Assembly: GCA_940337035.1 (NCBI GenBank)
Contig: CALNHX010003630.1
Location: 1 to 64,000 of the forward strand
Source of the DNA: Agriotes lineatus
Lineage: Eukaryota; Arthropoda; Insecta; Coleoptera; Elateridae
Reading direction: 5' to 3'
Length of the DNA: 64,000 nt
Shown: piece by piece, positions 34,322 to 45,954 of the stretch
Layout: the number at the start of each line of letters is the position of its first letter
Numbering within the stretch: position 1 is the stretch's first letter
Notes under the pieces: model-generated
The model's database searches: none
What the model was told of the DNA's origin: nothing
The model's input: the letters and a program-made list of their open reading frames with translations, nothing else
Position numbers and translations under genes: made by a program

Positions 34322-36526
34322 TGTAACGATAAAAGGAGCAAGGGTGGGCCTTACCTGTTGACGAAAGTTGTACTAGGTATTTTGTCAGCTGGTAAATATT
34401 GGCCTAAGGCGGCTAACTCGCCGTGAGGTCGGGGTTCCAAACTTCCAAACTCTAAAAAGGGCGCCAGGTTCTCGACGAAGAATAAATCCTTGGGTCGAAC
34501 CTCCCCAAGGTTGGGATACACCCAGCTTACAAAAGCAATAAAAATGACACCACCAAGATCAAGCTGATAACAAGTTTTATTAACACAGGAGGTTCTATAG
34601 TGCTTGCAACCAAATGCCCAAATATCACATGCCAAGACCAATACAATGAAACAATAATAAATACAACACATTAAAATCAATGCTGCGTACATATACCAAT
34701 ATAAATTGCACACACAAGTACCCTAAATATATCACAGATTACAATTGCCGCATAACGAATAACCAAATACTCACTTCCTGAGCGCGTAGCCAGATAATCA
34801 AAGTATACATTTTGCAAACACAATCATCAAGCTAGAATAACGCAATCTGTGAAGCAGATCTACACGCCTAACCAATAAAGCAGTCAAATCTGACTCAAAG
34901 TGCAACCCTCTGTGAAGCAGAGATCCCAAAAGAGGGTGAGGACGTCGCAAGCGATAAGCGGTTGCTAGCTAAAGACACACGACGCTAGCTTTTACCCGAA
35001 TAATTACGCTTCAACTTTTCTAATTGGCGGGATATACTAGATAGAGTGAGATCTCACGCAGTTCCGTAAGCCCTAGAGGAAAGACATAATATAATAGTTG
35101 TTGAAAAATAAACAGCATGCTTGCTAACGCTTCACGCCCCGAATTAAAGAAGCAAATACGTCGAACAACATAATGAATTCAAATTCGTAATAATCCCGTG
35201 GGCTGGAACGGAGCCACACGCACGTAGTTCGAACGAGCCACGAAGCGACTTGACAGATATCGCGCAACAAGTAAGCAAAACAATAAACGAAATCAAACGC
35301 GCCATGAAAGTAAATTATTAGTTGAGCAGGTGAGTACTCTGATTTACATTCAAAGCGTAGCGAACGCAGCTATTCAACATTACTAAACGCGTCTACAAAA
35401 TGGGCAACACAGCAAAAATCACAATTTCCAATACGAACATACAAAATACAGCTAACGATACAACTTTTGACCTTGGTAACCTCGTAGGAGCACTAGCCTA
35501 TGGCCAGCTTGAGTTTCTGGCGCGTGGAGCGGCCAGCAGGAGGAGGTGTCTTCCGTAGGCTACGACAGCAGCTGGGGCTAATCTCTCAGGCAGGGGCCCA
35601 GTGCAAGGTCCAAACGGAGCTGGAGAAGTTCTCGCCCAAACTACGAGTTCAGCGGGGGAGACACTGCGACTAGCAGAAGCTTCCGCAGCAGGTTTGTACT
35701 ACGACAGCTCATTGGGGTCGATCCAGATAACATGTGCTCGTCCACAGGTTACGAGGGAAAAGTCAATTCACAACGACACAACGGCAGCAAACAAGCAATA
35801 AACAATGAGCAGGTCACAAGCAGGCTGAAATACAAAATCACAGCTATACGAAGGTGCTAGGAGCAGCAGTTAACGACCACAAACCTTACGATCGTAGGCA
35901 GCCTGAAGGATTTCGACATGTGCTCAGCGAAGACGGTACCATTAAATCCGCCCAACAGGCGATACGAACGGGGTAATATAAAACACCAAAAATTACCAGC
36001 ACGTCCATGGGGTTTCGATGCGACAAAATCCTCTTCAAATCGAGAAAGCTACCAAAGCTTACGAAGCAAACGAGCCCAAATAGGTACAACTTCACTAGAA
36101 CACAGCTAAATGTCGAACAGGAAGGAAAATTTCCAGCAATGCAGCACCAAGTCTGCTCTTATCAATGTTCCAAAAACTGCATGACCTCCAGAAAAACTAA
36201 TGGAATGCACCAGTGTCATCGCAGATAACAGCAATATAACTGTAAAGTGTTAGAAGAGCGAAGAGGGTTGCCTAACTACCAATCTGTAATATATGTAGAA
36301 ATGAAGCGAAAATAAATTTAATTAGCAATCTAGGGGTAGTTATTCGGGGAGATGCTTACGAAAGTGCTTCATAATTATAGGAGAGTAATTAAAAATAAGA
36401 TATAGCCAAATATACCTAGTTTAAAGCATGCAAAAATTGACAAAAGCCAACCATAAATATTCAAGTTCAAAAATTCAGCTAGCGAAAGTTCAATACTACG
36501 GGGGACGCTCCAAAAGTATCGTAACA
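34322..36526. mobile_element. LTR-like element E (2205 bp, TSD GGGC), nested in element D
   Basis: It starts TGTAACGATAAAAGG and ends AAAAGTATCGTAACA, with GGGC at 34318-34321 and 36527-36530. The terminal 10 bp form a nearly perfect inverted pair (TGTAACGATA against TGTTACGATA). It is similar to element B for roughly 230 bp at the left and 280 bp at the right, with a different interior. On the minus strand a splice-donor-like CAGGTAAGG lies about 30 bp from the terminus. There are no recognised coding motifs. Confidence 0.8.
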
Positions 36527-36779
36527 GGGCTTAACGATTAAGCTATATTAACAATGGCCGTATTTATTGTCTGTAGTGCTTGTAATGTTTAGTAGGTCAC
36601 TGCCTTGGTGATCCAATAGATGTATTAACCTTACCGCCTTGTTCTTTTCTCTGTTGCGTTTTGTGCATGTCTGTTACAGGGTGACTGTGTCACTGTGCTC
36701 CGACAGCTGTGAGGTGAGGCCCGGATGCGGCAGATAAGCGTTCCAGGTAGGTGCTTGTGTCTGGCCCTGCACCGTGGTT

Positions 36780-36875
36780 CCCGAAATAGTTATTCGAGTA
36801 TTTTTCCCGAAATAGTTATTCGAGTATTATAGTTATTCGAGTATCTTCCCGACATAGTACTGTGAGTACTTTTCG
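36780..36875. repeat. 26-bp minisatellite in element D
   Basis: Two near-identical copies of CCCGAAATAGTTATTCGAG plus a T-rich spacer, followed by a truncated and a diverged copy. Confidence 0.85.
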
Positions 36876-37153
36876 ACCCGTCTAACCGTCCAGGTCCCGT
36901 TGAACGTGTATATCCCGAGACAGACTTGGTGGCGCCCATCCCTTTAACAATACCCAGTATATACCCTGACACGCTTGCCCTGTGGCGTACCGTTTTGACC
37001 CACTCCCATTTCCCTGAGCGCATTCGAGCCGAGGTATTTAGCCTGTTTTAACGATCGCTCAGGGTGAGAGTGCCCCATTTCCCAGATTTGTTTAGCACTC
37101 GATACTCGCCTGTCGGCGGGTGTCGTAAAGACAATTTAATACCGTAACACCTT

Positions 37154-37886
37154 GCTAGGAATTAAAGACTACGACAGGTGTTAACATGGTATCCGAAAAG
37201 CCTAAAATATTTAAAAATTCATATATAGTCACCGGAGATCGAATCTAGTCCGACCGCCTAAAACTCAAACATGTTACTTGCTCGGCTATCCTCTCCGCAG
37301 ATTTTATATATTGTAATTTATTTGTAAAGCAGAATTTTTGGAAACTGAGCTGTAACTGGAGGAAACCCCTTTTTCTTGAGCAGCACTCCACTTTATCCGG
37401 GCAGATACAACAGCTTGTGCCCGAATTTGTCAGGTACATTTAAGGTAAATTTTGTTTTTCTTCTACCGGGACGGAGCTTTTTAAGAACCCGAAACTCGCC
37501 CTCTTCTACTGAACTAACTGGAACACGTTTACTTTGTTCTTCTTAAAGTGTCATGCTTTATTTACATTTTGTACATTAATACTTACTTGTAACTAAGTTA
37601 TTGCGGAGTCGTAAATGTGTTTTCGTCCGTAACATGTTGAGAACGGGGATTAATGTTCGACGACATACGTGTTTAATGACATTATTACGTAAATCTATAT
37701 TTTAAGTTGTTGCTTTATATTCGGGAAAAGTGTAGAGATTATTATTATTAGTCTTTCTCTAAAGACATCGTAATTGATTAATATCATGGAGGACAATTCT
37801 TTTATGATTATAAACAGTAATTAGAATCTTATATGCTTTATTAAACAAATGTTTCCACTCATTCGTTCTATTAGCAATAATAGCCC
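37154..37886. other. AT-rich intergenic sequence, nothing recognised
   Basis: Sequence between element D and the Mutator-like element, without coding signal or repeat termini that I could pair. Confidence 0.45.
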
Positions 37887-37895
37887 TCTGACGCC

Positions 37896-39349
37896 CGGTC
37901 TAGGACATTTGGGCGCGGACGTTTGGGCGCGGCCGTCTGGGCGCGGCCGTTTGGGCGCGGGGACACTTGGGCGCCAGACACTTGGGCGCGAGAAAGGGTC
38001 AACGTTGGGATTTAGGAACACATTAAGTGTGAATAATTTAAATTTGGCATAAAGGGACAAAAATTTATTAAATCATTATTTATTCTAAGAAGTTAATGTA
38101 ATTAATCAAACAATTTTAAAAGAATAATCTAATTATTTATTGAAACCGTTATGAGATTAATTTTAAATAAGGATAAATGTTGAAATAAATCGGAATAGAA
38201 ATAAAGAAGGTAGTATATTAGATAATTTTTGAAATAATTCTGAATACATAAAAAAGGCAGTGTGATAGATATGGAATAATAATTCTGAATTAAAATAAAG
38301 ATGGAAATAGATTATATATAGGTGTTGAAAATAATTTTAAATAGAAATACACATATTGTACTGGTAAATGAATAATACCTACTGTACTATATTTAATCGA
38401 TTGATGCTTCAAATGTTTAATATGTTTCTAATATGTGTTCTGTTTGGAACGAAACTAGTCGGCTTCGAGTTTTGTTTATAATGATAATACTTAACAATAA
38501 ACTGTTAAATTTTAAAATAATCAATTATTTTCGTTATGTTATGAACCGACTAACTGAAGATAAGCAGAAATAAGAATAATAATAAATAATAATATAAAAG
38601 GATTAATTTTAAAAATAGAAACTTATTCATGCCATTTTTACCATTAAAATACATATTATTCTTAAAGTAAAATATATACAATTTTTAAAATAAAAACAAG
38701 AAGCATCTACGCATTCATTTCATAATTGTACGAAATGCTTCTTAAAATTTCCACAATGTTCCTATTGTTTGCGCCGTCTACATGATTATATTGATTATTA
38801 TAATTTTCAATCAAATTCTTTATTCTTTTATCAGCCTAGATAAATTTTTGCTTTGTTTTTTGGGTCGGCTCATTTCTCGCAAGTAACTGTTCATAAGTAA
38901 CGTCTCTCCCTCGTTGAACAGTTTGCAGGCTGTCGATGGATCTCCAAATGGTTGGATGGTTTATCGATGGCTCTGTTTGTACCCAATCTCTATTCATTTA
39001 GTCTTTGTTACTTATTATTTTAATGTAATAAATCTCCGAAAAAGATTTATTAGTATTTAAGTTAAAATTTGTAACTGGTTTTCGTCGAACCTACTTGTAT
39101 TAATAAAATTCTATACAAAATTTTTGCCGCCCGCCACCTCCTTGGACGGGCTTTAGGTAATTTTCGTTATTTAAAATAAATTTTCAGACCTATTAATAAT
39201 AAAGCTAGTTGATACTAATATACTTTAATTAATTTCCTCGCGCCCAAATGTCTCGCGCCCAAGTGGCCCTGCGCCCAAGTGTCTTCGCGCCCAAACGGCC
39301 GCGCCCGAACGGCCGCGCCCAAACGGCCGCGCCCAAATGTCCGGCTCCG
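37896..39349 (-). mobile_element. Mutator-like element (1454 bp), 9-bp TSD, minisatellite-like ends
   Basis: TCTGACGCC at 37887-37895 is repeated at 39350-39358, a 9-bp target duplication typical of Mutator-like elements. The termini align without gaps: CGG, four variable bases, then GGACATTTGGGCGCGG on both arms. Each arm then runs on as several TTGGGCGCGG-type units with short spacers (about 100 bp, 37903-38000 and 39232-39343), very GC-rich against an AT-rich interior. A minus-strand transposase remnant lies at 38710-39000. Confidence 0.85.
38710..39000 (-). pseudogene. C-terminal remnant of a MULE transposase
   Basis: The minus-strand frame reads WVQTEPSINHPTIWRSIDSL, then GRDVTYEQLLARNEPTQKTK, DKRIKNLIENYNN and EILRSISYNYEMN, with a single internal stop. 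I recognise the arrangement HPTIW..ID.L, an E-L-A-R segment, KRI..L...YNN and a final LRSI as the C-terminus of insect MULE-domain transposases, in which HPTIWKF/RFIDAL precedes a lysine-rich stretch. The catalytic domain upstream is missing, so this is an internally deleted copy that could only have moved with enzyme supplied by another copy. The assignment rests on memory of the family and is supported by the 9-bp duplication. Confidence 0.65.
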
Positions 39350-39358
39350 TCTGACGCC

Positions 39359-41465
39359 TGAGTAGAAACGAAATAGTTGTTCAGCGAATTTTATCTTACT
39401 GGGATGCACAGTTGCTTTCACATAGGTACCTAGAATATGGACTTTATATAACAAGCTTCTTTGGACATCTCACATCAAAAAGAAAAGGGATGAACTAGGC
39501 TTTAAGTATAGTAAAATTTATTATCTGATTGGAACAAACTTCTCGTAGTCAATATATTACACTCTACTACAGTTGTCTTCATATACCGAGAATATGTAGG
39601 GGTTGCCAGAAATTCTCAGCATGCGAACACAACTATAAACTCCTAAAGTTGTGTAACCAGGCAACGATGTCGTAATATTTTCTCAAAAAAACTGCATGTC
39701 AACTAAATTTAAGCTGTCTTGAAATGCCAGTATCACTTTAAAGCAAAACTAATACATCACGAACGAAGGGCAAACAGCAATTTAGATTTAGTCAATAATA
39801 CTCCGTGTAAAACAAAATTTAAATTCCAAATTATGTTGCTCTAAACTCTAAAGCCTATATTAATGATTGACTGAATTTTCAACTGCTTTCCAAGTCGTTA
39901 AATTAAAAAACAGAGTTTGGCTGTGGTTTTCGTTACAACACAGAACGACTCACCCTACCACTCAAGAACAGATATTTTTTTTAAACAATGTATTAACAAT
40001 ATTTAGACCCAAAAGTGCATAATTTTGATTTTTTTATGAAATCATATCCAATAGAATTAGGAACATGCGGTAGATCAGACCGCTAGACGTTTTGACTATT
40101 TTACAGTTATGCTAGCTCATATAATCAGCAAATTTTGCAAGATGAACGGTTTTTATAATACAATTTGGTCGCCTTCAGGTATTCTTTGATTACAATTAAT
40201 GATCTTGTCCCAAGTACGATTTTGATATTTAATTCAGAATCTCTAACGTAAAAAATGTCGTTGATTAACGATAATTTGTTTTAATTGTTCCAGAAGATCA
40301 TCATTTTCATCTGTGCTCCCCTGGGTCGCCCTTGTGCAGCCACAAATTTGTGGTGCAACACTTGCAGTGAGCAGTTCGCTCATTTGCGCTGCCGAATTGC
40401 GCCAACGCCCAACAAAATGAATTTCGTGCGGGGCGCTGAAATAACGCTTCGGCTTAAGAATTTTGGCTTTTAAGAGGTCTTAGCGTAAATCGGCGGGTCC
40501 TGAAAATAACAGTTAAAATGCGAGTTGCAAGCATCGCCGACCTGGTGATGCCGCTCATTAGAGCAGACGTCTTCCCAAGCGGGCTCAAACCGGAACCAGG
40601 TGTAAAACAGCGAATTTGCGTACCTACACGCAATTATTAAAGATTGGTGGTCTACACTTGTTGCAATCTACAAGAACAGCGTTTTTCATCATATTGCGTC
40701 TCGACTGAGAAAACGCGTTTGAGCGCGTCCTAAAACCATTATTTCGACTCGTGACGTCAAGAGGCATATCTCAGCGTGTGCTAAATTACAATGTGAAACG
40801 ATGCGAATTACATATTTCTGGCGAAGCCGAATTTCTGCGCATCGAATCTCAACGACGAATTTAGACACAACGGATGTTTGCTTATTAAAGAAAGTTATTT
40901 TGTTGTCTTTTTAATGTTGTTTAAATGTAAATGCATCTCATAAATAGTTCTTCTGCCATTATTTGACCAGCTAATGTGTGTTGATTATGCATTCTTAGTT
41001 AATACCGATGTATTTTAGAATTACAATTTATTCTAAAGGTTAATCCTAATGTCTTTATTATTTTATGTTTGTATTTAAGGGTGAATATACTATATTTGTG
41101 TTACATTTAATGTGAAAAAATTGGCTTTTATTTGGGTAGAACTTTAGGGTGTAACGTTTCGCTCCTGTTTTAAATGCGAATTAGTCATAATAAAACATTA
41201 TAGGCACTTAAAATCGCGTTTTACGTTACTTACGGTCCAAGGTGCCCACGGCCGGAGATTCGTCGCGGTGCGCGAACGACACGACAGATTGTCCCGCACG
41301 CATTTCTTCTACCGCCTTGATGGTCTCGGCCCAGCCAGGCCACCAAAATTATGCAAGAATTCTTCTAGAAAATTTAGATTTAGATTCCCGAACGATATAT
41401 TCGACCCGCTCCATTAAGTTATAATCCGTCCTGTGGATAAATTTACTTTAGGTAAATAGTCACCA
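39359..41465. other. Intergenic sequence, nothing firmly recognised
   Basis: About 2.1 kb. A moderately GC-rich part (40290-40860) has no long frame; a 62-residue frame at 40285-40473 has several cysteines (CAPLGRPCAATNLWCNTCSE) but no family I know. The rest is AT-rich. Confidence 0.4.
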
Positions 41466-41690
41466 ACTTCCCATAATTTCGTAATTTAAAACGATGCATA
41501 CTTGGAAATCAGGGCGCGCCAAGACTAGCTAGTTTGTATTTACGAAACTTTCATAATTTCTTAATCTAAAGCGACGCATATCTGGAGATCAGGGCACGTT
41601 ACCCCAGCCAATTTAAAGTTGCGAAAACCCCGTAGTTTCTTAGCTGTTGCTAGGTCGGTGCCTGGAAATCGGCGCCGGCGGGAACAGCGT
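41466..41690. repeat. Three diverged ~80-bp tandem copies
   Basis: The order CATAATTTC..TAAT, then CGATGCATA..TGGAAATCAGGGC is seen at about 41474, again at about 41553 (CATAATTTCTTAATC, then CTGGAGATCAGGGC) and, more diverged, at about 41633 (GTAGTTTCTTAGC, then CTGGAAATCGGCGC). Confidence 0.65.
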
Positions 41691-42238
41691 GTAATTGGCC
41701 GAAATGTACCCGAACCTTAAGGCATAATATTCAATTTTACCAGGTCAAAAACTAACCTACCTTGAGCGTTGTGTTAACACGACCTTGGCACGCGTAGTCT
41801 ATCCACTATCAACCAAAGATAACCTTTCATCGCCCACTGTTATCATCAAGCCAAATTCCACAGTGACGCACGTGGGAAACAAGAGAAAGTAAATCAAGGA
41901 GGTATTTGACATGTATTTGTTTTCATTAAATAAAGTAACAGATAACATCGTGCCTTCATTACACTTTTATTGACATTTGTTTAAATCCACAGTACTGTGA
42001 ACGTCAACCGAAATACCCTAGGAATGTCAGTGACCGCCAATCAGTTTTAAACCAAGCCCGCTGCTGCCAGTAGGGTGGTCTAACCGCAAGGGGAATATAA
42101 TTAAATATAAATTTTGTACATATGATTCTAAATAATTTACATACTGATTTATTTTTATCCTTTATACTTGAACTGTAAATAGTGGTGAATAAATGTAATT
42201 TCTGTTATTTGGTATTCTTTGAATCAGTCAAAGTGAAT
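41691..42238. other. Intergenic sequence, nothing recognised
   Basis: Moderate GC to about 42090, then AT-rich. No coding motif. Confidence 0.4.
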
Positions 42239-42463
42239 TTAAATCAAACCTAGATCAAATAAGAGGTGCTCACTGATTTGGGCAAAATTCATTAATGCTA
42301 TTATTGAATAAATATACCGGGAAGCATTACAAGAGTATGTGTTTTCAATTTTCACAAGCCAGATTGGGTCAACTCCCGAAGCTTTGTTGCATTGACTTTT
42401 TCGTAACCACGACTGGAATAAGGTAAGAGGTTTCTTATTGAAAACTGAGCTAGCTAATAACAA
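42239..42463 (-). pseudogene. Possible reverse transcriptase remnant
   Basis: The minus-strand translation contains LRKSQCNKASGVDPIWLVKI, resembling the NKA-PGVDGI lead-in of LINE reverse transcriptases, followed by a hydrophobic stretch where such enzymes have the I..L.N.S segment. It is short and could be coincidental. Confidence 0.3.
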
Positions 42464-42638
42464 AAACTGAACACAAGTTTTAACATACTAAAGGATGAGA
42501 CGTCTCATTTCAATTTAACGTCCAGCCTCATTACATGGTGGACAGTGAATTATTCGCACAAATAACAAAAACGATTAGAATTGTTAACACACGTACGACA
42601 TTATTAAAATACCGATGGAGCCAGAATTATATATAAGA

Positions 42639-42848
42639 GCAATGAAATACCATGAACAAAAAAGCGAATACTTGAGCAAGAAAGAGATAGTCATACAAAA
42701 AAAAAACATATTTTAGTAGGCATATTTAGTTGCCAAATGTCATAATTAACATTAATGTTAAGCCTACTCAAATGTTTTTCTGTGTTTATTTCTTTCTTAC
42801 TCAAGCATTGCATTTTATGTTCCTGTTCATGCTATCTCATTGCTGTTA
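42639..42848. repeat. Imperfect inverted repeat (MITE-like foldback)
   Basis: The left arm (about 42639-42722, GCAATGAAATACCATGAAC... to TTTTAGTAGGC) matches the reverse complement of the right arm (about 42762-42848, GCAATGAGATAGCATGAAC... to ATTTGAGTAGGC), with small indels, around a ~40-bp loop. No clear target duplication was seen. Confidence 0.65.
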
Positions 42849-45838
42849 TACAGCATAGTAACGGTTAGTACGAACACAGATACATGCAAGAAAATTACTT
42901 TTTTAGTGCATCTGGATTTCTTTTAAATACATACTACTTATATATAGTTTTTATTACTTCATATCAAAACAAAGTCGTCTATGTAGCTGATTGCAAAAAG
43001 GAGATGAGTAACGAAAGCAGTGCAAGTTCAGGCTTGAAGCGAATGTAACAGTAGAAGTAACACAGACGCAGCCTCTTTTCGAATGACTCGCTGTTAATAC
43101 TGTCGTAGTAGTTGTAGCGACTTAGCGGCTTGTCAATCTAGTTTCTGTCGTGGGGCTCTTAGGAAATGTACCCCAATGCTTTATTTCAAAGTCATCGAGG
43201 TCTAGGAAGTATTGCCAGTTTTCCGAAGCCGATGGCGCAGTAATTTTATCCAAGATAGAAGCCATGCTAGTTTAATTTTTACTACTCATGTTCGTTGGCC
43301 CGCTATGAACCTAAAGGTAGGGTTATACCCTTTGAATTAGTGTTCCTAATGAGGCCATTCGAGTTATAAACTCGTTAGAATAATACTAAAACCCTAAGCC
43401 CCCTTCGATACATTTGCTAGGCTTAGGTATGCTAAAATTTTCTCTAGAACATTTTATCTGTCACAGTGGAAACTGGTTTCGAAGAATCCAAAGACTGTCT
43501 GGTTTCTGCGAGGATCCAGCATCCAAAGTTTAGACAAGTTTTTTGTTTTCTTCTCAACGATGCATCCCGGTGAAACTGATCCGGAAAAACAGAGGGCCAT
43601 GGCTGTATTTAAGCATTAGCTCTATTTTAAAATAATTGTGGGTAAAAATAGTACGAAGGTCAATTTTACTTAGTGCTTAAAGCAGTTAGCGAAAGGAGCA
43701 ATTTTTGCTTGATGCGACACTGCATATGTGTATCCCTGTTACGGTTGTTTTATCGGAAGCCTCTAAACAGACACGCACCGCGGTCAGGATTAGCTTGTTG
43801 AAAGCGCCCACAGACTGCTTTATCAATTATATTATTTGCAACGTGTAATTTACTACTAAATAAAATTTTCTTACTAGTTCACTTCGTTTGATTATTTTAT
43901 TTTTCCTAGCGCAGCTGTTGTATAATTTTTAACATACATTTTCCTGTGCCGTTTTCTTGTTTTTATTCAGCTGCCTTCAAACAATTTAACAATTAAAGCC
44001 TAGTTAGTGTTTCCTACCGATACCTGCTCTATTTTTAAAATATAGGTTAGTATAAGCTAGCGCCAGTACACAGTAAGTGCATTTTATTGAGACTATGAGC
44101 TAGACTGGTTTTATTATTGTCGTGGTTGACGACTGGCGCCCTTTTGTAACTTCCATTATTTTCATTGAATTATTAACCTTAAGATCCATCGCCTAGCCCT
44201 TAACCATGAGAACAAATCGCCGAGAGTTTAAGTTAGTTCGGGTTGTCAACGCCTTTTGTTGAAGGGCAATACGTAATTCAAAGTGTTTAACTTGAAAGAA
44301 AAAATTAAGTTAGGCCCGGAATAAAACCACTGAATAAACCAGTACATAATAATATAAAACTCTTCAGATTCAGATTGGTTTTTCATACTTTCTGCATGCC
44401 AAGATTTCCGAATAACTCTTTCTGAAGAGATGCAAGTTTCGTCGATAAAAATTACTTTTTATTATGTATTCTTCTTATTAGCTACATACGATTTCAAAAC
44501 TTCTGTTGGCTATCTAGGTGGCAATATATCTGTGCTTGCAAAGAAAATGTCGATTGCAGTTCTTTTTATATTTAAATTTGCAGTTTTCCAGAAGACTGAA
44601 AGGAGTTCGATACAGAGACAGGTGACCTAGTTTTGTTACCATCTTAAAGTAATACGTTTTCACAAAAATATTGAATTAAAAAACTGTTAAAAGTAAAAAC
44701 AAATTTAACTTCTTAACACAAATATTAGCACATTGTTAAAGTCAAACAGAACCTGCATTTGACAATGTTACCAAAATTTCGCTTGGTTACTTAAGTACTT
44801 CGTCCCTCATAAAACAGTAAAATGCTTTAAAGTAACATCATTAGCAATTCATTGTAACGACATTAGTATTGATGGCATTCTATTATCAATTATGTTTTAA
44901 CATTTTTTTTTCACATTTTTGCAGTGGTACATAATCGACAATTGGATGAGTCTAAACTAATTTTATTGTTACTAATGATTTATTTATTAACAGGCTAGAT
45001 GTTATTAAACTAAAAATCCAAAAGTAGATAAGCTTAAATAATCAAGTATAGTGGTAATTCGTACTACAAAGGGTCGCCCTCAAAATAAGGCTGCATTCGA
45101 CTGTGTGTATAATAAAGGGTAATATCTTCGAAAAGTTAGAGATGATGCTTATGACACCGCTTCTACAAGAAAGGAGCACTCAAGGTATCAGCTTTAATTA
45201 AATAAATTTCAATTAAAAATTGTTTATAGTTTCGTAACAATAAAATGTCATAAAATCGAATGTTAAAGAAAATTGCATTTTTTCTGTACTTTGGTTTTTC
45301 GTTAATTTTAAGTATGTGGATAATGTCTGAGTACTTGTCGATTGTTGTAAGACAATATGATTATTGGTTGACTTGGTTAACATCACCATTACTGTGTATG
45401 TGTATGTAATTCTCTTTAAAGTTTATGCTCATTGGCATTACCAAATATACATTATAATAATTTATATTCACTGCCATCCTGTAAATCAATAATTCCTAAA
45501 TGAATACAAACACATTTTAACAATCTATTAAATAAACACTTGAAATACATGTTGACGTAAATGCAAAGTAAATTAGCTATCCAATCATTTTGTGGGTTAA
45601 CAGAACGTGTTTTACATTTTAGGTCAAGTTTGTATAAATGTAACTTTATACGTAATACCTGCGTGCCTCTCTCACAATGTATATGTCGGTCTTTCTACTA
45701 CGATACACCGTAAACTTCTAGCCTTGACATTAGTTTTGTGGAACAATCGTTGCATGTAATAGCTTTTGTTTTCAAATAAAAACCACCTAAAAACCAAAAA
45801 TAACAGTAGTATTTATTTTTCATTAGAATCTCAGACGT
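42849..45838. other. AT-rich intergenic sequence, nothing recognised
   Basis: About 3 kb with frequent stops in all frames. I could pair no termini and recognise no protein motif. Confidence 0.45.
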
Positions 45839-45877
45839 CTTTCTTATTACAAATACCCTATATTTGTAATAAGAAAG
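45839..45877. repeat. Perfect 17-bp hairpin
   Basis: CTTTCTTATTACAAATA, a 5-base loop (CCCTA), then the exact reverse complement. Confidence 0.85.
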
Positions 45878-45954
45878 GATTTTCCATTATGAAGCTTTAT
45901 CTTAAACTTTGCTGCATTTTTTAACTGACAAACATAAAGCTGTAACTTATCGAC

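Larger units (their letters stand above)
33019..37149. mobile_element. LTR-like element D (TSD CCTT), host of nested element E
   Basis: It starts TGTCAGGCCCTTTTGC and ends AATTTAATACCGTAACA; CCTT at 33015-33018 is repeated at 37150-37153. Without the nested element and one GGGC copy it is about 1.92 kb, close to element C (1.88 kb) and A (2.21 kb). The right-end block (AGCCGAGGTATTTAGCC then CTGTTTT) resembles C. It contains a four-copy imperfect tandem repeat at 33866-34035 (TATGCATGAATAATA) and a 26-bp minisatellite at 36780-36875. There is no recognisable coding sequence. Confidence 0.7.

Noticed and set aside
40285..40473. Cysteine-containing 62-residue frame as a zinc-finger protein
   Set aside because: Cysteine spacing does not match a family I know, and the frame is short and isolated.
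41152..41938. A further TGTAACG...GTAACA element between 41152 and 41938
   Set aside because: The flanking 4-bp strings (AGGG and GATA) do not match, so the termini are probably coincidental.
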